From contig CACNSY010000008.1 in the NCBI GenBank assembly GCA_902623255.1, positions 28,637 to 92,636 on the forward strand: a DNA stretch of 64,000 bases. Direction: 5' to 3'. Each line of letters starts with the position of its first letter. The first letter of the stretch is position 1. Below, in pieces: positions 9,296 to 17,514 of this stretch. This DNA comes from an uncultured Alphaproteobacteria bacterium (GTDB taxonomy: Bacteria > Pseudomonadota > Alphaproteobacteria > HIMB59 > GCA-002718135). A program made the position numbers and the translations under genes. A model generated the notes under the pieces. It was not told the origin of the DNA. It saw only the letters and a program-made list of their open reading frames with translations, and did not search any database.

Positions 9296-10738
9296 CTACA
9301 TACTATTAAATTCTTTAATTTTATTGTCTAGAGAAAGCATATAATCATAATGTGAATTCCAAAATTTTTGATCTTTTCTTTTTTCAAATTCTTCAAGACT
9401 AACACCTTGTTGCTCTACCCAAGTAAAGTATCCTAAATTAAATATTCTTTTCTTATCCATGTGAGAGAGTTCAAGCATATTATCAGTGGATATTCCTGAT
9501 AAGTATTGTCCAAATAATTCAGCACAAACTATTTCATCATAATTATTATTAAAATCAGCAATGGTCTTGTTTAACTCTGACATATATAAATCTGCACCAT
9601 CAGTAGCAACCGTTATAATTGCGTCATCACTATTTAAATCCATATATTTAGCTAGTTTTATTGATGCCAATATATTTGCTATTGCTGAGAAACCAAATTC
9701 AGGAAGTCGAGAAACAAAACCAGGGTCAAAATTTTTTTTCTTAATCAAAAAATTTTTTCCTATTTCAGTATTAAAAATCATATTTAAATTATTGGTAGCT
9801 TGATCAGAAACATCGACAACAAAATCTGTATTCATTACATTATGAATAAGAGGAACATGTTTGTCACCAATTCCTTGTATATTATGTTCACCATAACCTC
9901 CGTGAAGTAATGTTGGACACTCCAAAGCTTCAACAACTGCAATCTTCGTCTGTAATTTATCTTTCAGATAATCTCCTGCTGCTAGAGTACCGCTTGATCC
10001 TGAAGCACTTACGTAAAACCTAGGCGTTAAATTACTGCTACCTTTAACTCTAAGAAATGATTTTTCAAAAGATGGGCCAGTTACAGAACGATGAATACCG
10101 TAATTATAATACTCATCAAATTGATTTATTATATCATTTTGACTATCTTTTTTTAATTCATTACAAGCATCGTAGATTTCTTTAACATTACTTTCTGTGC
10201 CTTTTGTCTTTATGATATTTTTTTTATCTTCAACCCAATTATTCAACCATTCAAATCTCTCATTACTCATTCCTTCAGGAAGTATTGCAATACTATTAAG
10301 ACCCATTATCCGAGATATTGCCACTCCACCCCTACAATAATTTCCAGTAGAAGGCCAAACTGCTTTATGTTTTTCATAATCAAAAGTGCCATTTAATATT
10401 CTTGGAAGCAAACAACCATAAGCTGCCAAAACTTTATGAGCTGTTATTAAGGGAAAATATCGTCCCATATTTACAATTATCTTTGCCTTAACACCTGTGA
10501 ATTCTGTTGGTAGCACAATATATTCAGGCTCATTTCCAAAACCTGATTGATCTCTTTTATTAAACCAATGAACTCGAAAAAGGTTAAGAGGATTGATATC
10601 ATTATTATTAATTTTTTTTAGAGAATTTTTAATATCGTCATTAATAATTTGAGGATCTTGAAGTTCACTTATACTAGGTAAGACGACTCCTTTTGATTTG
10701 AAATAGTCAGACGTTTTTTTTACTATTGCTTGACTCAT
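9296..10738 (-). CDS. Unassigned fold-type-II PLP-dependent enzyme, 480 aa
   Basis: The protein looks like a distant cysteine synthase/threonine synthase relative. WPSTGNYCRGG at 128-138 resembles the substrate-binding Asn loop, Lys102 in LITAHKVLAAYG is the likely Schiff-base lysine, and SASGSSGTLAAGDYLK near 245-260 resembles the glycine-rich phosphate-binding loop. It is longer than cysteine synthases (about 310 aa) and lacks recognisable CBS or ACT domains. I cannot name a reaction. A beta- or gamma-elimination or replacement on an amino acid intermediate is the class expectation. It lies three bases from eutC and three from the M20 gene, so it is certainly part of this operon. Confidence 0.75.
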   Translation of the reverse strand: MSQAIVKKTSDYFKSKGVVLPSISELQDPQIINDDIKNSLKKINNNDINPLNLFRVHWFNKRDQSGFGNEPEYIVLPTEFTGVKAKIIVNMGRYFPLITAHKVLAAYGCLLPRILNGTFDYEKHKAVWPSTGNYCRGGVAISRIMGLNSIAILPEGMSNERFEWLNNWVEDKKNIIKTKGTESNVKEIYDACNELKKDSQNDIINQFDEYYNYGIHRSVTGPSFEKSFLRVKGSSNLTPRFYVSASGSSGTLAAGDYLKDKLQTKIAVVEALECPTLLHGGYGEHNIQGIGDKHVPLIHNVMNTDFVVDVSDQATNNLNMIFNTEIGKNFLIKKKNFDPGFVSRLPEFGFSAIANILASIKLAKYMDLNSDDAIITVATDGADLYMSELNKTIADFNNNYDEIVCAELFGQYLSGISTDNMLELSHMDKKRIFNLGYFTWVEQQGVSLEEFEKRKDQKFWNSHYDYMLSLDNKIKEFNSM

Positions 10739-10741
10739 AAA

Positions 10742-11716
10742 TTAAATATTGATGCCTAAATTATTTTTTTTACAAAGATTATAAGCAAATCTAGCTATTG
10801 CAGTATCTTGTACACCAGTTCCTGTCAAATCACATATCGTTATATCTTCTTTATTTTTTCTTCCTAAACTTGGATCGTTAATTATATCGCCGAGTTCATT
10901 AAATTTTTCTTTGGAAGAAATTATTTTTTGTTTTAAAGCATGATGTAATTCACCCAAAATACTTGTTTGTAATTGATTATCAGGCACATATTGATCGCAA
11001 TGTTTTAACATATAAGGATCTAATTCATTTTTTTGTTCTGCATCTGATCCCATTGCTGTTATGTGAGTTCCTTTATTTATCCAATCAAATTCCAAAAGCG
11101 GTTTTTTACTTGGAGTCGTTGTAACAATTATTTCTGATAAGCTTGCCAATTCTTTGCAAGAAGAAGCTATATACAAATCTATATCTAAATTTTTGAAACT
11201 TTCTATTAATTGGTTCGCTTTTGTCTCATCTCTTGCCCAGACTATAATTTTATTTATTTTTCTAACTAACATTATTGCTTGAAGTTGTAATTTGGCTTGA
11301 ATTCCAGCCCCGATAATACCGACAGAATTAGCATTTTGATTTGATAAGTATTTTGTAGCTATTGCTCCTGCTATAGCTGTTCTAGTATCTGTAAGATAAC
11401 CTTCATCCAATAAAACAGATTTTACAACTCCAGTCTTTGAATCTAATAAAACCATCAGTCCATTACTAGATGGCAAACCAAGTTTTGGATTATCGAAAAA
11501 ACCTGAAGCAATTTTTATTGCAAAACTATCAAGACCCTCAACGTATGCAGCTTTAACATCTGATTCACCATGATATTTTTCAATATCAATTCTCATTATA
11601 GGCGGCATCATTACCAATCCCTTTGATAAACTTATGAAAGCCTCCTCTATTATTGTTATGAGATTTTTATTCAAATTTACATGTTGAATAATATCATTTT
11701 TATTAAGGATGAGCAT
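10742..11716 (-). CDS. eutC: Ectoine utilisation protein EutC (ornithine cyclodeaminase-like)
   Basis: This 324 aa ornithine cyclodeaminase/mu-crystallin-family protein has an NAD-binding GXGXXXXXQ site in VGIIGAGIQAKLQLQ near residue 127. Several stretches match EutC rather than generic ornithine cyclodeaminase: FDNPKLGLPSSNGLMVLL, VTAMGSDAE-like ITAMGSDAEQKNE, and the C-terminal ICDLTGTGVQDTAIA. EutC works with EutA and EutB in hydroxyectoine degradation, where it is thought to handle the imine/keto intermediate formed after dehydration. It overlaps eutB by 14 bases. A true ornithine-to-proline cyclodeaminase remains possible, and the amidinotransferase at the operon head could supply ornithine. 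Confidence 0.87.
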   Translation of the reverse strand: MLILNKNDIIQHVNLNKNLITIIEEAFISLSKGLVMMPPIMRIDIEKYHGESDVKAAYVEGLDSFAIKIASGFFDNPKLGLPSSNGLMVLLDSKTGVVKSVLLDEGYLTDTRTAIAGAIATKYLSNQNANSVGIIGAGIQAKLQLQAIMLVRKINKIIVWARDETKANQLIESFKNLDIDLYIASSCKELASLSEIIVTTTPSKKPLLEFDWINKGTHITAMGSDAEQKNELDPYMLKHCDQYVPDNQLQTSILGELHHALKQKIISSKEKFNELGDIINDPSLGRKNKEDITICDLTGTGVQDTAIARFAYNLCKKNNLGINI

Positions 11717-12665
11717 GGCTTAAAACTTTGTTAAATAGTTCCGAGTCAATATTTCCACCACAAATTAAACAAATTATATTTTTTCCTAAGTGCGATGTTA
11801 GTTTTTCTTTAACAACCATAACACTTGTTGCTGCAGCACCTTCAGATACAATTTTATGTTCTAAAAAATTTATTCTAATCCCTTCAGCTATTTTTTCTTC
11901 ACTTACTAAAACAAAATCATCAACATATTGTTGTACAATATTAAATGTAAATTTATTATCTAAACCAATACTACCTCCTAAACAATCGGCTAAAGTTTCA
12001 GTTTCCTCTACATCAACAGGTCTGCCTTCTTTTAGACTTTCATACATTGAAGGGCCTCTTTCCATAGATACAGCGATAATTTTTGTGTCAGGTTTTTGAA
12101 GTTTTATAGCCTGAGCAATTCCAGATATAAGACCACCTCCAGATGTTGGTATTATTACAGTATCAACTTCAGGAAATTCATTAAGCATTTCAAGGCCGAC
12201 TGTACCTTGACCAATAATAATATCTTCATCATCAAAAGGATGAATTAATGGGATATTTTTTTCTTTCGCAATTTGTTTAGCATACAAATCTGCTTCATCA
12301 CTATTCTTTCCAATAATTTCTACTTTAGCTCCTAATTTTTCAATAGCCTCTTTTCTATATTCTGGTACCATTGAAGACATATATATTGTTGATTGAATGC
12401 CCAATACTTTTGAAGCATAAGCAACGCCTTTGCCATGATTGCCTGTAGAAACTGCAATGACTCCTTTGTTTTTGTCATCTTCACTTAAAGAAAGAAGTTT
12501 ATTAACAGCGCCTCTTAACTTAAATGAACCAGTGATTTGAAAATTTTCTAACTTTAGTTTTACTGTAGTATTTTTTGATAAGAAATTAGAATTAATTAAT
12601 GGTGTATAATTAACATAAGGTAAAATTTTCTTATGTGCATCTTGTATTTGTTGAAGTGTAATCAA
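11703..12665 (-). CDS. eutB: Hydroxyectoine utilisation dehydratase EutB (threonine dehydratase-like)
   Basis: This 320 aa fold-type-II PLP enzyme has Schiff-base Lys49 in ITGSFKLRGA, the substrate loop VSTGNHGKGVAYA, and the phosphate loop TSGGGLISGIA near 170. The region around residues 200-245 (VSMERGPSMYESLKEGRP followed by LADCLGGSIGLDN) is the part I recognise as specific for EutB. It separates this protein from biosynthetic or catabolic threonine dehydratases, and no ACT domain is present. EutB is expected to dehydrate the hydroxylated ectoine breakdown product so that hydroxyectoine can enter the ectoine route. It sits between eutA (12-bp gap) and eutC (overlap), the canonical A-B-C order. 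Confidence 0.9.
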   Translation of the reverse strand: MITLQQIQDAHKKILPYVNYTPLINSNFLSKNTTVKLKLENFQITGSFKLRGAVNKLLSLSEDDKNKGVIAVSTGNHGKGVAYASKVLGIQSTIYMSSMVPEYRKEAIEKLGAKVEIIGKNSDEADLYAKQIAKEKNIPLIHPFDDEDIIIGQGTVGLEMLNEFPEVDTVIIPTSGGGLISGIAQAIKLQKPDTKIIAVSMERGPSMYESLKEGRPVDVEETETLADCLGGSIGLDNKFTFNIVQQYVDDFVLVSEEKIAEGIRINFLEHKIVSEGAAATSVMVVKEKLTSHLGKNIICLICGGNIDSELFNKVLSHAHP

Positions 12666-12677
12666 TTTAAACCCTAT

Positions 12678-13433
12678 TTAATGTAATTTAAATAGTTTAC
12701 CAAAACCATCAATTTTTTGATTAATATTAGATAATCTTAATGAATCCCAAATAATAGCTTGATTACTTGAAATGATATCTGTGCTTAATTTTGACTCTAA
12801 TGTTTCGATAATATCAATTACTTTTAATGCAGTACAAGAAACAAAAATACTATCAACATCTGTTAAATTAATTGAAGAAATTGTTTGCATTAAACTTTCA
12901 TGAGTAACTTTAGCAATTTCCGAATCATAATTTAAATTAAACGAACTAAATGATTTAATTTCAAATCCACTATCAATTAAATATTTGTAAACTTTAACAT
13001 TAACATCTTTTGGATAAGGAGTAAGAACAGCAATTTTTTTATGGTTTAACAATTTAAGTGCTTTGACAGCTGCTGTAATAGGTGTCGTAATTAAAGCATC
13101 AGGTTTAGCCTTGAAAATTTCAGATCTTATTCTTTTTTCACCAATTTCAATAGTACCCGAAGTACATCCATACGCTACAACTTGTATTTTTTCATTGGGT
13201 AGTATTTGGTTTGTTGTTTCTGTAAGATGATCAGCCATCCTCATATAATTTTCATGAGTTAGAGGATTTAAAAAAGGTATCCTATTAAAAAACAGATCAA
13301 CTGGTAAATTATGGCAAATTTTTCTAAAATCCTGCTCTATAGTAAAATCCGTTGATAGTGTAATTATACCAATTCTAGAAAAGCTTGTGTCATGTAAATT
13401 GGCTTTAAAATTATTTTGATTAAAACTACCCAT
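12678..13433 (-). CDS. eutA: Ectoine utilisation protein EutA (Asp/Glu racemase superfamily)
   Basis: The 251 aa protein belongs to the Asp/Glu racemase, maleate isomerase and arylmalonate decarboxylase group. It has both catalytic cysteines, Cys90 in AYGCTSGT and Cys200 in VSCTALK. On sequence alone, maleate isomerase would be equally possible. Position immediately before eutB and eutC makes EutA the best name. EutA is required for hydroxyectoine use in Rhizobiales and Roseobacters, possibly by changing the stereochemistry of a hydroxylated intermediate. Its ATG overlaps the amidinotransferase stop (TAATG). Confidence 0.85.
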   Translation of the reverse strand: MGSFNQNNFKANLHDTSFSRIGIITLSTDFTIEQDFRKICHNLPVDLFFNRIPFLNPLTHENYMRMADHLTETTNQILPNEKIQVVAYGCTSGTIEIGEKRIRSEIFKAKPDALITTPITAAVKALKLLNHKKIAVLTPYPKDVNVKVYKYLIDSGFEIKSFSSFNLNYDSEIAKVTHESLMQTISSINLTDVDSIFVSCTALKVIDIIETLESKLSTDIISSNQAIIWDSLRLSNINQKIDGFGKLFKLH

Positions 13434-14536
13434 TATTGATTTGGAAAATAATCCTCACACTCACCCTCTCTATGAACATCAGTAGTGGCACAATGTAGAC
13501 TACCCCCAAATGCATAAACGTCTCTAAAAGGAACTGGAATAACCTCCAATCCAAAACTTTCCATTTGTTTAATCATTTTTTCTTCCGTTGCTTCGACACA
13601 TATAGTTTTGGGATCAATTATCAAAACATTCATTGACAACCAGATTGATGAATAACACATAGGTGGTGGACTATTATGAATAGAAGGTGCTGCTTCATGA
13701 ATTTCCCATTTATTATCATCGAAAATTTTTCTTTGCTCTGATGATATTTTTCTATTTGGATTAATTATTATAACTCCTGGTTTAATGGGAGTAAAACATG
13801 CATCAATGTGAGTTGGAATTAAATCACCTGGTAAATTAATTTGATGAACACGATGATTTGGATAATGTCTTCTTAACCAATCTAAACCACTTAAATTTGA
13901 TGTAAAATTGTTATGATAAAAAAGATCTTTTCCAAAACGTAAAATTTCTGCTGCATCAAAAAGTGGTTCTTTTTCTGTCAATATCATGTCTCTATTTTCG
14001 ATTTTTTTATATCGTTCTTCTTCTGTTATACCTTCATGAAGATAATTAGACTTATAAGATTGATTTGTTAATCTTGGTTTAGGTGCCGACTCCCATCTCA
14101 TATTTTTATCTTCTGAATAATATTTTTCAAGTAGTGGCCTATAAGCAAGGTACTCAAACCATCTACATCTGTAAGACATGGGCGCCTCTAGCATTTCATT
14201 TCCTACAGTAAGAATAACATCTCTTGGAGGCATACAACCAAACATACCATCATTAGACCAATCGGGTGTCTCGATACTCTGAGAAAAATCAATAGGTGTT
14301 GGTCTATCAACTTTTATATTTAGGGAATTTAATATTTTAACAAAGTTTTCTAATTGTATATTTGCTTTATCAATTGACTCTTTTGAACGTGGTCCGTGAG
14401 ATCCTGCCATACCACTATTTTTACTAATTTTTGGTTCAAGCGCTGGTTCCATTGGAGGTATGTTGGCATTTTCAACTGCTCCAACTATAACATGCTTTAA
14501 TGGATCCCATTCATTCCAAGAATTAACTATTGTCAT
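13433..14536 (-). CDS. Glycine amidinotransferase-like protein
   Basis: The 367 aa protein aligns along its length with vertebrate L-arginine:glycine amidinotransferase. Shared features are the N-terminal NSWNEWDPLKHVIVG, catalytic Asp194 in PLFDAAEI, His243 in THIDACF and nucleophile Cys349 in GGSLHCATTD. The expected reaction is amidino transfer from arginine to an amine acceptor, giving ornithine and a guanidino compound. Hydrolytic relatives exist, so the acceptor is not fixed. It heads the catabolic operon. AAGGAA lies seven bases before the ATG, and a TATAAT -10 box lies about 27 bases upstream. Co-occurrence with EutC and creatinase-like proteins raises the possibility of guanidino-compound turnover. 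Confidence 0.85.
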   Translation of the reverse strand: MTIVNSWNEWDPLKHVIVGAVENANIPPMEPALEPKISKNSGMAGSHGPRSKESIDKANIQLENFVKILNSLNIKVDRPTPIDFSQSIETPDWSNDGMFGCMPPRDVILTVGNEMLEAPMSYRCRWFEYLAYRPLLEKYYSEDKNMRWESAPKPRLTNQSYKSNYLHEGITEEERYKKIENRDMILTEKEPLFDAAEILRFGKDLFYHNNFTSNLSGLDWLRRHYPNHRVHQINLPGDLIPTHIDACFTPIKPGVIIINPNRKISSEQRKIFDDNKWEIHEAAPSIHNSPPPMCYSSIWLSMNVLIIDPKTICVEATEEKMIKQMESFGLEVIPVPFRDVYAFGGSLHCATTDVHREGECEDYFPNQ

Positions 14537-14563
14537 TATATTTTCCTTAATTTAAAACTATGC

Positions 14564-14571
14564 ATTATAAT
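14564..14571. promoter_or_regulatory. Palindromic -10 box (ATTATAAT) between divergent operons
   Basis: The 43-bp spacer between the amidinotransferase operon and gabD contains ATTATAAT, its own reverse complement, so a perfect TATAAT is present on both strands (14566-14571 plus, 14564-14569 minus). No good -35 hexamer is visible on either side. On the plus strand transcription would start within one or two bases of the gabD ATG. Confidence 0.55.
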
Positions 14572-14579
14572 TAAAACTT

Positions 14580-16031
14580 ATGGAATTAAATAACAAATCA
14601 CTCTTTAAACAAAAATGTTTTATAAATGGGGAATGGGTTGGTAGTTCTTCAGGAGAAACTCTTGAGGTAAATAATCCAGCATCTCTTGAAATTATTGGCA
14701 ACGTCCCAAAATGTTCACTTTTAGAAACTAAAAAAGCTGTAGATGATGCAAATACTGCTTTCCAAACTTGGAAAGAAACTACTGCTAAAGAAAGATCAGT
14801 TATTCTTAAAAAATGGGGGGAGCTAATTACAGAAAATGCAGATGATTTAGCTAAAATCATGACTATTGAGCAAGGTAAACCTCTAGCTGAAGCAAAGGGT
14901 GAAATACTAATGGGTGCTTCATATATTGAATTCTATGCTGAAGAAGCAAAAAGAGTTTATGGTGACATAGTTCCTGATCCAAGACCTGGAAAAAGAATTG
15001 TAATAATTAAACAACCTGTTGGTGTTGTTGGAGCAATAACTCCATGGAATTTTCCAAATTCAATGATAACAAGAAAATGTGCAGCCGCTTTAGCAGTTGG
15101 TTGTACTACTGTTGTTAAACCAGCAAGCCAAACACCCTATTCAGCATTAGCTGTAGCAGTACTTGCTAAGGAAGCTGGTTTTCCAGATGGTGTATTTAAT
15201 GTAATAACTGGATCGGCAAGTGAAATTGGTAAAGAGCTAACAAGCAACCCTATTGTTAGAAAAATTTCTTTTACTGGATCTACGGAGGTTGGAAAAATAC
15301 TTTTAGAGCAAAGTGCCTCAACAGTAAAAAAAGTTTCTATGGAACTTGGTGGCCACGCACCATTTATTGTTTTTGATGATGCAGATATGGATGAAGCTGT
15401 TGCAGGAGCTCTTCAAAGTAAATTTAGAAATAGTGGTCAAACATGTATTTGTTCAAATAGAATATTTGTGCATGAAAATATTTATGATGAATTCCTGGAA
15501 AAATTTACAAATGAAGTCGGTAAAATAACAGTTGGTAATGGACTTGAAGATGGAATTACATCTGGTCCTTTAATTGATCAATCCTCTTTAGAAAAAGTAG
15601 TTGATCATGTACAAGACGCAGTTAATACGGGAGCTAAAATAGCAATTGGTGGAGATGTGCATTCGCTTGGAGGAAATTTTTATCAACCAACTGTTCTCTC
15701 TAATGTATCTACAAAGGCAAAGATAACTTTTGAAGAAACATTTGGACCTGTTGCTCCTCTTTATAAATTTTCCACTGATGATGAAGTGATTAAAATGGCT
15801 AATGATACTCCTTATGGATTAGCTTCATATTTCTATTCAAGAGACATAGGAAGAATTTGGAGAGTTGCCGAAGCACTTGAATATGGAATTGTATCTATTA
15901 ACAATGGACTACCAACAATTGCAGAAGTTCCTTTTGGAGGTGTAAAAGAATCAGGAATGGGAAGAGAAGGTTCTCGATATGGACTTGATGATTATTTAAC
16001 TATAAAATATATTTCAATGGGCGGTATTTAA
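14580..16031 (+). CDS. gabD: NAD(P)-dependent semialdehyde dehydrogenase (GabD/DoeC-like)
   Basis: This 483 aa aldehyde dehydrogenase is of the succinate-semialdehyde dehydrogenase type. Catalytic Glu255 is in VSMELGGHAPF and the nucleophile Cys289 is in GQTCICSNR. The second cysteine two residues on is the GabD redox-switch arrangement. TPWNFPNSM and SFTGSTEVG are the cofactor-binding parts. Because it diverges from a eut-type operon, oxidation of aspartate semialdehyde (DoeC role) is a plausible alternative substrate. The ATG has no Shine-Dalgarno sequence and lies eight bases after a TATAAT, which suggests a leaderless transcript. The stop shares TTAA with the convergent ROK gene. Confidence 0.88.
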   Translation: MELNNKSLFKQKCFINGEWVGSSSGETLEVNNPASLEIIGNVPKCSLLETKKAVDDANTAFQTWKETTAKERSVILKKWGELITENADDLAKIMTIEQGKPLAEAKGEILMGASYIEFYAEEAKRVYGDIVPDPRPGKRIVIIKQPVGVVGAITPWNFPNSMITRKCAAALAVGCTTVVKPASQTPYSALAVAVLAKEAGFPDGVFNVITGSASEIGKELTSNPIVRKISFTGSTEVGKILLEQSASTVKKVSMELGGHAPFIVFDDADMDEAVAGALQSKFRNSGQTCICSNRIFVHENIYDEFLEKFTNEVGKITVGNGLEDGITSGPLIDQSSLEKVVDHVQDAVNTGAKIAIGGDVHSLGGNFYQPTVLSNVSTKAKITFEETFGPVAPLYKFSTDDEVIKMANDTPYGLASYFYSRDIGRIWRVAEALEYGIVSINNGLPTIAEVPFGGVKESGMGREGSRYGLDDYLTIKYISMGGI

Positions 16032-16918
16032 GAAAGCCAAGCAGCTCCTCTTACACCACTTGAATCCCCATAAACATTTTTAACAACTTTAGTTTCTAGC
16101 GTATCAGTAAAAACATATTTTTTTAGAGTATCATTTATATTTTCATAAATAAAATCTATATTGGACATACCACCACCCAAAACTATTACATCTGGATCAA
16201 GGATATTACATACAACAGATAAACCTCTAGCTAAATGATCAATATATTGATTTAGTGCAAAAATACTGTCTTCTTCATTATTAATAAAACCCTCTAATAT
16301 TTGATGTGAATTATAATTTTTATTGAAACGCAAGTTATAAGCCGATGAAAATCCTGGGCCAGAAATGTAAGTTTCCAAACAACCATTTTTACCACAATAA
16401 CATTTTTTTACATATTTTTTTTCTTCTTCAGTTCTACCTGGCAGCACTATATGACCCCATTCCCCGCTTATACTATTTCGCCCTCTTAAAACTTTTTGAT
16501 TAATGCTAATACCACCACCAACACCTGTTCCGATGATTACTCCAAAAACAACTTGATAACCTTTACCTGCTCCATCTACTGCTTCAGATAGTGTGAAACA
16601 ATTAGCATCATTTTCTATATTAATATTTCTATTAAGAATTTTATCCAAATCTTGCTTAAATGGCTTGCCATTTAACCATATAGAATTAGCATTTTTAATT
16701 AAAGCTGTATCATTTGATATGGCCCCTGGCATTCCCATACCAACAGATTCTGCTTTGCCATGATTATCTTCAAAATGATTTATAATGGAGAGTATTCCAT
16801 TAATTGTTCCATCATAATTTTTTTCAGTATTAATTCTTTTTCTATCTATTTCAGTTCCATTTGGATCTAATAGAATACCCTCAGTTTTGGTACCGCCTAC
16901 ATCAATACCTATTTTCAT
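16028..16918 (-). CDS. ROK-family sugar kinase
   Basis: The 296 aa protein shows the ROK layout: N-terminal phosphate loop DVGGTKTEG (6-14), catalytic Asp104 in ENDANCF, and a zinc site from His156 (EWGHIVLP) with Cys173, Cys175 and Cys180 in CYCGKNGCLETY. It has no helix-turn-helix domain, so it is a kinase rather than a repressor. Fructokinase (Mak) or N-acetylglucosamine kinase are the most likely activities, and the sequence alone does not decide between them. It lies six bases behind bioY on the same strand and converges with gabD, sharing four bases. Confidence 0.85.
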   Translation of the reverse strand: MKIGIDVGGTKTEGILLDPNGTEIDRKRINTEKNYDGTINGILSIINHFEDNHGKAESVGMGMPGAISNDTALIKNANSIWLNGKPFKQDLDKILNRNINIENDANCFTLSEAVDGAGKGYQVVFGVIIGTGVGGGISINQKVLRGRNSISGEWGHIVLPGRTEEEKKYVKKCYCGKNGCLETYISGPGFSSAYNLRFNKNYNSHQILEGFINNEEDSIFALNQYIDHLARGLSVVCNILDPDVIVLGGGMSNIDFIYENINDTLKKYVFTDTLETKVVKNVYGDSSGVRGAAWLS

Positions 16919-16924
16919 TAATTA

Positions 16925-17491
16925 TTATTTTGTAATAATTTTGTGTAAAGTTGGGATCAAAGCAACTGCTAATGCAATTTTAAACAATTCACTTGGAATA
17001 AATGGTAAAAGACCAGCAGCTACTGCTTTTTCGAAACCAATAATATAACCAAGATAGATGATACCAAATGAAAATATAATAGCAGAACCAATTAGTAGAG
17101 ATACTGTAGCTTTAAAATATGTTTTGCTAAAACCTAAATTTGCTAAATAACTTATAACAATGGATGCAAATAACATACCATAAAGATATCCTGCCGTTGG
17201 TCCAACTAAATAAGCAACTCCGCCACCGGCTGCAAAAACAGGAAGTCCTATGGCTCCTTGAAAAAGGTAAAAAGCAACTGTAGCAAAAGATAATCTTACA
17301 CTATATGTCATTCCTATTAAGAATATGACAAACGTCTGCATTGTCATTGGCACTGGCCAAAATGGTACTTGAACTTTAGCAGAAATCGCTAATAAAATTG
17401 AACCAAATAACATCAATGTTATTATAAGAAAATTTGAATTTATATTTTCAAAATTTTTTAGTTTGTGTATTAAAATTCTATTTTCGTGCAT
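16925..17491 (-). CDS. bioY: Biotin transporter BioY (ECF S component)
   Basis: The protein is an integral membrane protein of 188 aa with about six hydrophobic segments. The family motifs are visible: VQVPFWPVPMTMQTFVIFL, then GAIGLPVFAAGGGVAYLVGPTAGYLYG and the C-terminal FIPSELFKIALAVAL. BioY is the substrate-binding subunit for biotin uptake and can act alone or with an ECF energy module. No bioM or bioN lies beside it here. AAGGAAAAC precedes the ATG, giving a good ribosome site. It is probably co-transcribed with the downstream ROK kinase, although a functional link is not evident. Its presence suggests biotin may be taken up from outside. Confidence 0.93.
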   Translation of the reverse strand: MHENRILIHKLKNFENINSNFLIITLMLFGSILLAISAKVQVPFWPVPMTMQTFVIFLIGMTYSVRLSFATVAFYLFQGAIGLPVFAAGGGVAYLVGPTAGYLYGMLFASIVISYLANLGFSKTYFKATVSLLIGSAIIFSFGIIYLGYIIGFEKAVAAGLLPFIPSELFKIALAVALIPTLHKIITK

Positions 17492-17514
17492 ATGTTTTCC
17501 TTTAAAAATTATAA

